From: Betaproteobacteria bacterium
GTDB lineage: Bacteria > Pseudomonadota > Gammaproteobacteria > Burkholderiales > Casimicrobiaceae
NCBI GenBank assembly: GCA_004293675.1
Contig: READ01000017.1
Span: 1-64,000 of the forward strand
Direction: 5' to 3'
DNA length: 64,000 bases
Shown here: positions 1-11,174 of the stretch, one piece after another
Layout of the letters: each line of letters starts with the position of its first letter
Position numbering within the stretch: position 1 is the first letter of the stretch
The notes under the pieces: model-generated
Seen by the model: the letters and a program-made list of their open reading frames with translations, nothing else
Databases searched by the model: none
What the model was told of the DNA's origin: nothing
Translations under genes and position numbers: made by a program

Positions 1-145
1 ATCCAGGAAACACCGCTCAGCGCTAAGCAGTTGAATTTGTTCAATTTTTAACCGGACACTACTGATGCTTCATATCGAATGAAATTCAGCATACAAGGGT
101 ATTCGGATTGCTCAGATCGACATCATTCCAAGTCCCTCACCCCAA

Positions 146-166
146 CCCTCTCCCCCAGGGAGAGGG
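146..166. repeat. CCCTCTCCC/GGGAGAGGG perfect hairpin
   Basis: A 9-bp perfect inverted repeat with a 3-nt loop lies in the 277-nt non-coding stretch at the window start, downstream of asd on the minus strand. No T-run follows on either strand, so it is not a clear intrinsic terminator. Pyrimidine-rich hairpins of this look are common intergenic repeats in proteobacteria. Nothing else recognisable lies between 1 and 277. Confidence 0.6.
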
Positions 167-277
167 AGCCAAACCGGTCACCGCCCGTTTCTCAAAAACG
201 CCTTTTGACCCACGGGCAAACAGCCTACTGAGTGTGAACGGTTGCAAAGTAACGAACATTGCCACATGCTGAAACGA

Positions 278-1417
278 CTACGCCTGCAAAATCCGCAGCA
301 TGCGACGCAGCGGCTCTGCCGCACCCCAGAGCAGTTGATCGCCCACGGTAAACGCGCCAAGATATTCCGGTCCCATCGCAAGCTTACGAACGCGACCGAC
401 TGGAATGGTCATCGTGCCCGACACTACGGCGGGCGTGAGATGCTTTTCGGTGTCAACGCGATTGTTGGGCACATATTTCACCCACTCGTTATCGTTGGCA
501 ATCATCTGTTCGATATCAGCCAGCGGCACGTTTTTCTTGAGCTTGAAGGTGAGCGATTGCGAGTGGCAGCGCATCGCACCCACACGAATGCAAGTTGAAT
601 CAATTGGAATTTCGGCTGAGCCGAAGAGTTTGCCCAGGCCCATGATCTTATTGGTCTCGGCGCCGCCTTTCCATTCCTCAAGGCTGGTGCCGTTTTCACG
701 ATCCGCGTCGATCCACGGAATTAAGTTTCCGCCGAGCGGAATGCCGCGGAAGTTCGCGGTTTCTTCTGGCGTAAACGAATTTTGTGTCGCCGTCACGATG
801 CGATCAATTTCCAGAATCGCACTTTTCGGATCATCGAGCAGCGCTTTGACGGATGCGTAGATCGAGCCGTATTGCGTGATCAGTTCGCGCATGTTGGCCG
901 CACCACCGCCGGATGCGGCTTGATAGGTCGATGTTTGCATCCATTCAACCAGGCCCGCTTTGTAGAGCGCGCCCACACCCATCATCATGCAGCTCACCGT
1001 GCAGTTGCCGCCGATGAAATCCTTGATGCCTTTTGATAGCGCTGTTTTGATGACAGGCATGTTGATTGGATCAAGGATGATGATGGCGTCATCGTTCATC
1101 CGCAACGTTTTCGCCGCGTCGATCCAATAGCCTTTCCAACCGGCCGCGCGAAGCGGCGCATACACCGCTTTGGTGTAATCCCCGCCCTGGCAGGTGATGA
1201 TCACATCCATGCCTTTGAGTTTTGTAATGTCGTTACCGTCTTGCAACATCGGGTCGAACGTTTTGCAGCCCTCAATCTTCGGCGCGGCTTTACCGGCAGA
1301 GGAGGTGCTGAAAAAGGTGGTCTCGATCGTGTCAAAGTCGCGCTCCGCACTCATGCGCTGCATGAGAACCGAGCCAACCATGCCACGCCAGCCGACTAAG
1401 CCTACGCGTAAGGACAT
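278..1417 (-). CDS. asd: Aspartate-semialdehyde dehydrogenase
   Basis: Reduces L-aspartyl-4-phosphate to aspartate semialdehyde with NADPH, the branch point to lysine/diaminopimelate, threonine and methionine. At 379 aa the length is as in Gram-negative Asd. The N-terminal dinucleotide motif GWRGMVG is at residues 9-15. The catalytic cysteine is C139 in GGNCTVSC, and the substrate-side histidine is H286 in RCHSQ. The ATG at 1417 is preceded on the minus strand by a GAGAA ribosome site. It stands alone, with its back to the aroQ-aroE pair. No terminator with a T-run is visible after the stop. Confidence 0.96.
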   Translation of the reverse strand: MSLRVGLVGWRGMVGSVLMQRMSAERDFDTIETTFFSTSSAGKAAPKIEGCKTFDPMLQDGNDITKLKGMDVIITCQGGDYTKAVYAPLRAAGWKGYWIDAAKTLRMNDDAIIILDPINMPVIKTALSKGIKDFIGGNCTVSCMMMGVGALYKAGLVEWMQTSTYQAASGGGAANMRELITQYGSIYASVKALLDDPKSAILEIDRIVTATQNSFTPEETANFRGIPLGGNLIPWIDADRENGTSLEEWKGGAETNKIMGLGKLFGSAEIPIDSTCIRVGAMRCHSQSLTFKLKKNVPLADIEQMIANDNEWVKYVPNNRVDTEKHLTPAVVSGTMTIPVGRVRKLAMGPEYLGAFTVGDQLLWGAAEPLRRMLRILQA

Positions 1418-1636
1418 GTTTTTCTCTTGAAAGTTGAAGGTTTGAACGGTGACGTAAATTGCTGCGCCGCAGCGAACTTGTAAGAATAACGCAACTGCAA
1501 ACTACACAGATCGTTTGTGGCTGGTAGTCGCGGATTCGTCCGCGTCAGGTGCATCCAGCTACGCCAAGTCGTCGCCCACAGACCCCAAGTGAAGCGAACC
1601 GTATTGAACCGTATCGCGCCGATCCTACGCCGGCAC

Positions 1637-1747
1637 TTTTTGACGCAGATTTCGCAGATTGCCCGCAGATGAGCGCGGATTTTTCACTGCCAGATACAAA
1701 AAAATCTGTGTTCATCTGCGTTAAATCTGTGAAATCTGCGTCAAAAA
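1637..1747. repeat. ATCTGCG-unit inverted repeat, copy 1
   Basis: The left arm is built of CGCAGATT-like units and the right arm of AATCTGCG-like units. The outer 24 nt of the arms (TTTTTGACGCAG... against ...CTGCGTCAAAAA) are complementary at 23 of 24 positions, so a long hairpin can form. Related copies lie at 12191-12330 and 29566-29705, with half copies at 10795-10843 and 11059-11103. The rest of the 540-nt gap between asd and aroQ (1418-1957) shows no gene or site I can support. Confidence 0.75.
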
Positions 1748-1957
1748 CAAAACTCTCGCCCCTGATCGCCGCGGCGCGAGCAACCCAGCTCCGCACGAGG
1801 AGCCGATCCCCAATACGGCTCGTTTAAGCGAGATAAAGGCGCGGACTCGGCCGCGCAACCTTATAGTGTTTCTGGCCGAAGCGCGCCTGACATTTCGCCA
1901 CCGACAGCTCATTCGTTGCGAGCGACCCATAAAATCAAAGCAAAGGAAGCCAATCCC

Positions 1958-2404
1958 ATGAAAAACATCCTGATGCTGCACGGCGTCAACCACAACATGT
2001 TCGGCAAGCGTGACCCGAAGCAATACGGCACGGTGACGCTGGCTGAAATCGATGCGCAGATCCACGCCTTGGGCCGCGAGCTTGGCGTATCGGTAGACAG
2101 CTACCAAACGAATCATGAGGGCACGATGTGCGAGCGCATTCATCAGGCCTTTACCGATCATGTGGATGCGGTGATGATCAATGCCGGCGCTTGGACGCAT
2201 TACAGCTACGCGATCCGTGATGCGCTGGCGATTTTGACGGTGCCCATCGTTGAAATTCACATGTCAAACATTCATGCGCGAGAGGCGTTTCGCCATCATT
2301 CGGTGTTTGCAGAAATCGTGAAAGGCCAAATTTGCGGCTTTGGTGTTGACAGCTATTTGCTGGGCCTGCGCGCTGCCGTCTCGGCCATTCATTCGGCGAA
2401 ATAG
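1958..2404 (+). CDS. aroQ: Type II 3-dehydroquinate dehydratase
   Basis: Converts 3-dehydroquinate to 3-dehydroshikimate, in the shikimate route or in reverse-like quinate use. The 148-aa length fits the type II family. Residues that are catalytic in this family are all present: R18, Y23, N75, H81, E99, H101 and R112. The N-terminal signature is unusual: HGVNHNMFGKRDP replaces the more common NGPNLNLLGxREP. The ATG at 1958 was chosen over an upstream in-frame start because AAAGGAAG lies at the right distance and the protein then begins as the family does. aroE follows after 5 nt, so the two are probably co-transcribed. Confidence 0.9.
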   Translation: MKNILMLHGVNHNMFGKRDPKQYGTVTLAEIDAQIHALGRELGVSVDSYQTNHEGTMCERIHQAFTDHVDAVMINAGAWTHYSYAIRDALAILTVPIVEIHMSNIHAREAFRHHSVFAEIVKGQICGFGVDSYLLGLRAAVSAIHSAK

Positions 2405-2409
2405 ATCGC

Positions 2410-3249
2410 ATGGTTGATCGCATAGTTGATAACTACGCCGTGGTCGGCAATCCCATTGCGCAATCTAAGTCCCCGCTGATTCACACTGCATTTGCAGCTG
2501 CCACGTCGCAACCCCTAAGCTATGAACGAATCGAAGCGCCGCTGGGTGAGTTTGCCGCGACTGTTGACGCGTTCCGTGAAGCAGGAGGCCGTGGGATCAA
2601 CATCACCGCGCCGTTTAAGCTGGATGCCTTCGCTTACGCCACCGAGCGCTCTGAACGCGCACAGCAAGCTGGGGCGGCCAATGCGTTGAAGTTTGAAGGT
2701 GATCGCGTGATCGCGGAGAACTTTGATGGCATTGGGCTGGTGCGTGATTTAGTGCACAACCTCGCATGCCCAATCAACGGCAAGCGCGTGTTGATCGTCG
2801 GCGCGGGTGGAGCGACCCGTGGTGCATTGGCTCCGCTGCTGGGTGAGTCGCCCGCCAGGTTGGTTGTCGCCAATCGTACGGTGCAGACCGCGCTTGATGT
2901 CATCGCGCCTTACGCTGCGTTCTCTGGGGTGTTTGCGTGCGGTTTGAATGATCTTGGAACGGAGTCGTTTGACGTCGTACTCAACGCATCATCCGCCGGT
3001 TTGAACGGACAGCAGACCGCGATCTCGGCCAATGTGTTTGCTGCCAATTCGTTTGCCTACGACCTGACGTACGGCAAAGGGTTAACGTCGTTCTTGCAGC
3101 TGGCCAAAGCAGCCGGAGTAACGCGTCTCGCGGACGGCGTTGGCATGCTCGCGGAGCAGGCGGCCGAGGCGTTTTTGTGGTGGCGCGGCGTGCGACCCGA
3201 TACCAGGGCCGTCATCGAGCGGTTGACGGTGCGTTTGGTGGTTCGCTAG
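2410..3249 (+). CDS. aroE: Shikimate dehydrogenase
   Basis: NADP-dependent reduction of 3-dehydroshikimate to shikimate. The 279 aa include the substrate motif GNPIAQSKSP (residues 13-22), catalytic K70 in NITAPFK, D106, the nucleotide loop GAGGATRG (131-138) and the NADP-type NRT (155-157). The aspartate motif reads NFDG where most AroE have NTDG. The C-terminus (GVGMLAEQAAEAF...WRGVRP) resembles housekeeping AroE of betaproteobacteria. It lies 5 nt behind aroQ. Mild oddity: the aroQ partner is of a divergent subtype, so the pair might serve quinate use, but AroE itself looks biosynthetic. Confidence 0.93.
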   Translation: MVDRIVDNYAVVGNPIAQSKSPLIHTAFAAATSQPLSYERIEAPLGEFAATVDAFREAGGRGINITAPFKLDAFAYATERSERAQQAGAANALKFEGDRVIAENFDGIGLVRDLVHNLACPINGKRVLIVGAGGATRGALAPLLGESPARLVVANRTVQTALDVIAPYAAFSGVFACGLNDLGTESFDVVLNASSAGLNGQQTAISANVFAANSFAYDLTYGKGLTSFLQLAKAAGVTRLADGVGMLAEQAAEAFLWWRGVRPDTRAVIERLTVRLVVR

Positions 3250-3326
3250 GCGACAGAAAAGTGTTTGGCCATGGAGCTTTTAAATAGCGCTCTGGCGGCG
3301 TTGAGTGGAATGACTTTTTTTATACT

Positions 3327-3442
3327 AGCTTTCGAGCTATAAGCCTTAATAAATAAGGCATAGAACATTTTTTTAGATGTTTTCAAAAATGCATAAAAAA
3401 TTGTTACGGTCCATATTTAATTTGGCGTGCACGTAGATAGCT
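3327..3442. repeat. 116-bp AT-rich intergenic element, copy A
   Basis: Begins AGCTTT. The left arm is GCCTTAATAAATAAGGC (3343-3359), itself palindromic, and the right arm is TCCATATTTAATTTGGC (3410-3426). It ends near ATAGCT at 3442. The distance from the first GCC to the last GGC is 84 bp. It lies 78 nt after aroE in the 443-nt gap to suyA (3250-3692), which also holds the palindrome at 3584-3614. Confidence 0.8.
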
Positions 3443-3583
3443 GTTGGTTGGGTGCTGTCAGTGGCTGTCTAGCTGCGCTTTTGCCCTCAGAAACCACGTG
3501 GCCCGTCTGTTTCGGCCTTCTTCCTTAATTTCTGAGCCCTTTGAGTTGCAGATTTCTGCCAAATGGTTATTCTTCGCCCTGAG

Positions 3584-3614
3584 TCAACTCATATAGATGA
3601 TCTATATGAGTTGA
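3584..3614. promoter_or_regulatory. Perfect 31-bp palindrome upstream of suyA, probable operator
   Basis: Two 15-nt arms (TCAACTCATATAGAT and its exact reverse complement) flank a single G. The centre lies about 93 nt before the suyA start, at the head of the sulfonate operon. The palindrome is AT-rich and not followed by a T-run, so an operator for a dimeric repressor or activator is likelier than a terminator. A partial half-site, TTGAGTTG, recurs at 3541-3548. No regulator gene lies next to it, so the binding protein is unknown. Confidence 0.6.
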
Positions 3615-3692
3615 GCGCCGCGCCGAAAGCTTGATTCGAACGAGCGACCGCGCGATGCAAACAGTTTTCAATAACCCTTGAGGAATTTGCGA

Positions 3693-3974
3693 ATGATTCA
3701 TTTTGTAGTGCATGAAAAACAAGACGGCGTAGGCGTTGTCGTCGTAGAGGGCTGCGCCAAAGGCAGCAAGGCGACCGGATGGATCATGGAGCCTGATTCC
3801 ACGGTTCGTGTCGAACTCAAAAACGACATCCCCATTGGGCACAAAGTCGCACTCAAAGATTTCAAAGTGGGCGAGACCGTGATCAAGTACGGCGTCGATA
3901 TCGGCAAAGTAGTCGCCCCGATCAAAAAGGGCGAGCATCTGCATGTGCACAACGTGAAGACCAAACGCTGGTAG
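3693..3974 (+). CDS. suyA: (2R)-sulfolactate sulfo-lyase subunit alpha
   Basis: Small subunit of the enzyme that splits (R)-3-sulfolactate into pyruvate and sulfite (EC 4.4.1.24), cytoplasmic. It is 93 aa and made almost wholly of a SAF-type domain as in the N-terminal part of altronate dehydratases. Conserved features seen are IPIGHKVAL (residues 46-54), a GVDIGK segment and the ending HVHNVKTKRW. The ATG at 3693 has TGAGGA at 3679-3684. The split into a small and a large gene, plus hps genes downstream, points to SuyAB rather than altronate dehydratase UxaA. Its partner begins 196 nt later, beyond a large inverted repeat. Confidence 0.85.
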   Translation: MIHFVVHEKQDGVGVVVVEGCAKGSKATGWIMEPDSTVRVELKNDIPIGHKVALKDFKVGETVIKYGVDIGKVVAPIKKGEHLHVHNVKTKRW

Positions 3975-3988
3975 GGGCGCTGACGCGC

Positions 3989-4130
3989 AGGACGAAAGAC
4001 GAAGGACGAATGACGCAAAGCCGGGTTCAACGAACCGCTTCTTTGTCAGGGTGCTTCGCAATGCGAACCCGTCTGCCTACCAATCGCTGGTGGCAACCCT
4101 TTGCGTCATTCGTCCTCCGTCATTCGTCCT
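3989..4130. repeat. Long inverted repeat between suyA and suyB
   Basis: The arms at 3989-4020 and 4099-4130 are 32 nt each and complementary at 30 of 32 positions. They are built from GACGAAxGACG units and separated by 78 nt. The right arm is followed by a run of T (4130-4137), so on the plus strand the whole could act as a terminator or attenuator. It fills most of the gap between the two subunit genes. Confidence 0.8.
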
Positions 4131-4170
4131 TTTTTTTGCCCCTCTCTCAATTTACGAAAGCAATATTTAA

Positions 4171-5340
4171 ATGATTAGCAAAAAAACCAAATTCTGGGGA
4201 TACCGCCGCGAGAATGGTCGCGTGGGTGTTCGTAATCATGTGATCATCCTGCCGGTTGATGATTTGTCGAATGCGGCTGCTGAAGCGGTCGCACACAACA
4301 TCAAAGGCACGATGGCGATTCCGCATCCGTATGGTCGCTTGCAGTTTGGCGCCGATTTGGAATTGCACTTCCGCACGCTGATTGGTACTGGCTCAAACCC
4401 GAACGTTGCTGCTGTGATCGTGATCGGTATCGAAGGCGGTTGGACGAAAAAAGTCGTTGACGGCATCGCTGCGACTGGCAAGCCGGTTGTTGGCTTCGGT
4501 ATCGAAGGCCACGGCGATCATCAAACGATCATGCACGCGTCCGCCGCGGCTAAGAAATTCTTGCAAGCTGCCAGCGAAATTCACCGTGTTGAATGCCCCA
4601 TCAGCGATCTCTGGATTTCCACAAAGTGCGGCGAATCAGACACGACGTCGGGCTGCGGCGCGAACCCAACCGTGGGTAACGCCTTTGACAAACTCTACCC
4701 ACTGAAAACAACGCTGCTGTTTGGCGAAACCTCCGAAATCACGGGCGGTGAGGCATTGCTTCAGGCGCGCTGCCGTACGCCGCAGGTCTGGAAAGACTTC
4801 ATGTTTATGTTTGATCGGTATCAGGAAATGATCAACCGATTTAAAACGACTGACTTGTCAGAATCACAGCCGACCAAAGGCAATATTGCTGGTGGTTTGA
4901 CCACGATCGAAGAAAAAGCACTCGGTAACATCCAAAAAATTGGCCGCAAGTGCAAGATCGACGGCGTGCTCGATAAAGCCGAAGAGCCAAAAGGCCCAGG
5001 ACTGTGGTTCATGGATTCATCGAGCGCTGCGGCCGAAATGGTCACCCTCTGCGCCGCCGCAGGTTACGTGGTGCACTTCTTCCCAACTGGGCAAGGCAAC
5101 GTCATCGGCAACCCCATTCTGCCGGTCATCAAGATTTGTGCAAACCCGAAAACGGTACGCCTGATGAGCGAGCACGTTGACGTGGACACCTCGGGTCTGC
5201 TGCGCCGCGAAATGACGATGGACGACGCAGGTGATGCGTTGCTCGACAACATGATGCGCACCATCAACGGTCGATTGACCTGTGCTGAGGCGCTCGGCCA
5301 CCGTGAATTCGTGTTGACACGTTTGTACGAATCGGCGTAA
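4171..5340 (+). CDS. suyB: (2R)-sulfolactate sulfo-lyase subunit beta
   Basis: Large subunit of sulfolactate sulfo-lyase, 389 aa, UxaA/GarD large-domain family. Family signatures seen are [10 protein letters not shown] (residues 15-24), [20 protein letters not shown] (about 151-170), a central DSSSAAAEM segment and [13 protein letters not shown]. The gene stands directly before a TRAP transporter and an HpsN-type dehydrogenase, which fixes the substrate as sulfolactate by context. The ribosome site before the ATG at 4171 is weak. Released sulfite must be oxidised or exported, but no sulfite dehydrogenase or exporter gene lies in the window. Confidence 0.87.
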   Translation: MISKKTKFWGYRRENGRVGVRNHVIILPVDDLSNAAAEAVAHNIKGTMAIPHPYGRLQFGADLELHFRTLIGTGSNPNVAAVIVIGIEGGWTKKVVDGIAATGKPVVGFGIEGHGDHQTIMHASAAAKKFLQAASEIHRVECPISDLWISTKCGESDTTSGCGANPTVGNAFDKLYPLKTTLLFGETSEITGGEALLQARCRTPQVWKDFMFMFDRYQEMINRFKTTDLSESQPTKGNIAGGLTTIEEKALGNIQKIGRKCKIDGVLDKAEEPKGPGLWFMDSSSAAAEMVTLCAAAGYVVHFFPTGQGNVIGNPILPVIKICANPKTVRLMSEHVDVDTSGLLRREMTMDDAGDALLDNMMRTINGRLTCAEALGHREFVLTRLYESA

Positions 5341-5475
5341 GCGCCAATCGACGCTGGGGATGTGACGTGTGGAGGCGCGTTACATCCTCTTGCTAAAAAT
5401 GAAACGGCAAGCAAGGCCGTCAGCAAGCTGGAACGACACTCAGAACACACTATAAATTTACCAAGGAGAGTAACC

Positions 5476-6618
5476 ATGGAAACGACAGTAGGACTTGAGC
5501 GCCGTCGGTTTTTGGCGGTAAGCGCGCGTTACGGATTCAATACCGCTGTGCTCGCATCGATGGGCGGATTTCTGTGGAGTGACAGCGCCATTGCGCAAAC
5601 CAGCGCCGACGAGGAGAAAAAGAAAAAAGCGGCGCAGTACACCATGACCTTTGCGACCGAATACAAGATCGAAGACGTGATCAAGTATCCGATCATGCAA
5701 GCCGCGTTTAAAGACAACATCGAAAAGCTCTCGAAGGGCAAGATGTATGTTCGCTTGTTTCCCGCTGGACAGCTCGCCGTGGGCGCAGCATTGGCGCAAC
5801 GAGTGCAAGCAGGCACCGTACAAGGTGCATCGCTGTCGCTATCGAATTTCTCGCCCTACACCAAGACCGTTGATTTGATTAACGTGCCCTACTGGTGTGG
5901 TGAAAATCAAAAGTTCGCCAATCTGGTAACCAGCAAAGCGTGGAACGACGACATCACGCCCAAGGTCACGGAAAAAGGCTTCAAGCCGATGTTTTATTTC
6001 ACGACCGAACCACGCACGGTGTCAACGCGTCGTGGTTTCGGCAAAGTGATCAAAACACCTGCTGATATGCGCGGCATGAAGATGCGCGTGCCGCCGTCAA
6101 AACTGTTGCAAAAGCTCTACCGATTGCTGGGGGCGAACCCCACCGTTGTGGCCTGGGGCGAGACGACGACTGCGATCAAACAGGGCGTGGCGGACGGACT
6201 CGATCCCGCAGTCACCGCACTGGCAACGTTCGGTTTCACCGACGTGCTGGAAAACATGACGTTTGTTCGCACCGTCCCCGACGCGCAAATGTTTGCCGCG
6301 AACAACGCCTACTTCAGCGCGCTGAGCAAAGAAATGCAAAACGTGTTCGAAGACGCGTCGCGTATGACGCAACTGCAAGCCTTTGCGCAGCTCGATGCAT
6401 CGCGCACCGAAGCGATGCGGCAAATGGCGGCGGGCGGTTGCAAGTTCTACGTGCCCACGGCTGCCGAATATCGCTTGTGGGTTGAGGCCTGCGGTGAGCA
6501 ACGTAGCGATTGGAACGAAGACAAAATTGAGTTAGCTGGCTCGCTCGCTAATTTCGACAAACTCAAGCTTGCTGCCAACACCAAGGGCGCGATCACGGTC
6601 AACGATTTCCAAGGTTAG
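5476..6618 (+). CDS. hpsK: TRAP transporter substrate-binding protein, DHPS-type
   Basis: Periplasmic solute receptor of the DctP family, 380 aa from the ATG at 5476 (AAGGAGAG at 5463-5470). The N-terminus carries a twin-arginine motif, ERRRFLA (residues 8-14), followed by a hydrophobic stretch and AIAQ, so Tat export is likely. The DctP-type core MRGMKMRVPPSKLL and the region GVADGLDPAV are visible. The two membrane subunits follow at 3 and 2 nt. Assignment to DHPS rests on position between suyAB and hpsNO; TRAP genes next to hpsNOP are known in Ruegeria as hpsKLM. The ligand itself cannot be read from sequence. Confidence 0.82.
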   Translation: METTVGLERRRFLAVSARYGFNTAVLASMGGFLWSDSAIAQTSADEEKKKKAAQYTMTFATEYKIEDVIKYPIMQAAFKDNIEKLSKGKMYVRLFPAGQLAVGAALAQRVQAGTVQGASLSLSNFSPYTKTVDLINVPYWCGENQKFANLVTSKAWNDDITPKVTEKGFKPMFYFTTEPRTVSTRRGFGKVIKTPADMRGMKMRVPPSKLLQKLYRLLGANPTVVAWGETTTAIKQGVADGLDPAVTALATFGFTDVLENMTFVRTVPDAQMFAANNAYFSALSKEMQNVFEDASRMTQLQAFAQLDASRTEAMRQMAAGGCKFYVPTAAEYRLWVEACGEQRSDWNEDKIELAGSLANFDKLKLAANTKGAITVNDFQG

Positions 6619-6621
6619 CCC

Positions 6622-7347
6622 GTGACGCACTCGTGGCAGCGCCGCTCCACACAGGCGGGCTACGCTTTGTATGCGCTCTACGCTTGTTACGTGTTGGCAG
6701 GTGCGGTAGCGCAAAAAATGGGAGCGCAGCTCCCGTTTCGCCTCGGCGATGTGGGCGAATTTTTGCTCTTCTTCGCCGCGACGGTGCTCTTTGTCGTCGG
6801 TTTCATTCAGTCCGACCAGGAATCGAGCGGCAAAGGCTGGCTCGCGCAATTGGACGAAAACGCAGAGCGCTACGCCATGCTCGTTTTCTACGTGTTCGTT
6901 TGCGTCGTAATTGTGCAAGAGGTCATTCGTCGATTCGTACTGAATTATTCGTCGGCCTGGGCTCAGGAAACGGCGCAATATGCCTTTATCTATTTGGGCT
7001 ATGTGGGGGCGGCGTTTGCGGTGAAAGAGCGGGCGCACATTCGCTTCGATATCTTGCTACAAAAATTGCCCGCACGGCTGCACGGTTGGGTGTATTTGTT
7101 TGCGGAGTTCTTTACGCTCGTCTTTGCCATCATTGCTGCCTATTGGTCGCTACATACGGTTGCGCAATTGATCGAATTTGGCGGCACGACACCGGTGCTG
7201 CGTGTCAACAAAACATGGGCTGAAGCGGCGCTTCCGATTGGCTTTGGTTTGATGATCGTGCGCTGTTTGCAGATGATGTGGCGCGACTGGTGCGACATCC
7301 GTGCGGGTCGTCCGGTCTACGTCGGCAAATCGATGTTTGAGGAATAG
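6622..7347 (+). CDS. hpsL: TRAP transporter small permease, unusually long
   Basis: DctQ-type small membrane subunit, starting with GTG 3 nt after the receptor stop. At 241 aa it is longer than the usual 160-180 aa. The first ~65 residues carry two extra hydrophobic segments (around YALYALYACYVLAG and FLLFFAATVLFVVGF) before the typical four-helix part. The DctQ core includes AWAQETAQYAFIYLGYVGAA and a conserved KERAHIRFD. It works with the DctP receptor and the DctM permease in sodium-driven uptake across the inner membrane. Confidence 0.82.
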   Translation: MTHSWQRRSTQAGYALYALYACYVLAGAVAQKMGAQLPFRLGDVGEFLLFFAATVLFVVGFIQSDQESSGKGWLAQLDENAERYAMLVFYVFVCVVIVQEVIRRFVLNYSSAWAQETAQYAFIYLGYVGAAFAVKERAHIRFDILLQKLPARLHGWVYLFAEFFTLVFAIIAAYWSLHTVAQLIEFGGTTPVLRVNKTWAEAALPIGFGLMIVRCLQMMWRDWCDIRAGRPVYVGKSMFEE

Positions 7348-7349
7348 CG

Positions 7350-10746
<3,397 letters not shown>

Positions 10747-10794
10747 TTCAACTTTGCAACTCAAGCGGTTCCGTTGATCGCACTACATGAGGTC

Positions 10795-10843
10795 AAAAAT
10801 CTGTGTAAATCTGCGTCGAATCTGCGAAATCTGTGTCAAAAAA
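10795..10843. repeat. ATCTGCG-unit half repeat (right-arm type)
   Basis: Several AATCTGYG units in a row, ending TGTGTCAAAAAA, match the right arm of the full copies at 1637, 12191 and 29566. Its complement lies at 11059-11103, but in the reverse order from the full copies, so the pair faces outward around about 215 bp. Apart from these and the inverted repeat at 10913-10980, the 428-nt gap 10747-11174 shows nothing I recognise. Confidence 0.65.
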
Positions 10844-10912
10844 TGGTCTTGGCGGCGTTGCCTGACGCGTTCCATGAGTCAAATTCCCTCGCCGTTCGCG
10901 GTCGGCCTGTGG

Positions 10913-10980
10913 TTCCATGAACGACAATAGAACTGAAACACTTCGATGTCGGAACTCGGTCTCGCCGGTCGTTCATGGAA
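10913..10980. repeat. 13-bp perfect inverted repeat between hpsO and hpsP
   Basis: TTCCATGAACGAC at 10913-10925 and its exact reverse complement at 10968-10980 are separated by 42 nt. A further TTCCATGA lies at 10870-10877. No T-run follows. It may be an RNA stem-loop or the end sequences of a small decayed element. Confidence 0.55.
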
Positions 10981-11058
10981 TGACTGGCTCACCACGAACC
11001 GGGGGGCAGCCCGCAGCCTACGGTAATGGCCAATCGCACCTCCAACCACTTTGGGGCT

Positions 11059-11103
11059 TCTTTCGACGCAGATTTCGCTGATTCAACGCAGATCGACGCA
11101 GAT
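11059..11103. repeat. ATCTGCG-unit half repeat (left-arm type)
   Basis: CGCAGAT units matching the left arm of the full repeat copies, ending 71 nt before hpsP. It mirrors the half copy at 10795-10843. Confidence 0.6.
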
Positions 11104-11174
11104 GAATCGTGCTTCCCGAATCAGCCGTCAACCACCGAACCGAATTCGTTACACACCTAATCGCAAAGCTCCCC

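Noticed and set aside
1637-1747. ATCTGCG units as a CRISPR array
   Set aside because: Units are 7-10 nt, inverted between arms and without spacers of constant length; no cas genes in the window.
3693-5340. Altronate or galactarate dehydratase (uxaA/garD)
   Set aside because: The two domains are separate genes as in suyAB, and no uronate genes are near, while hps genes follow.
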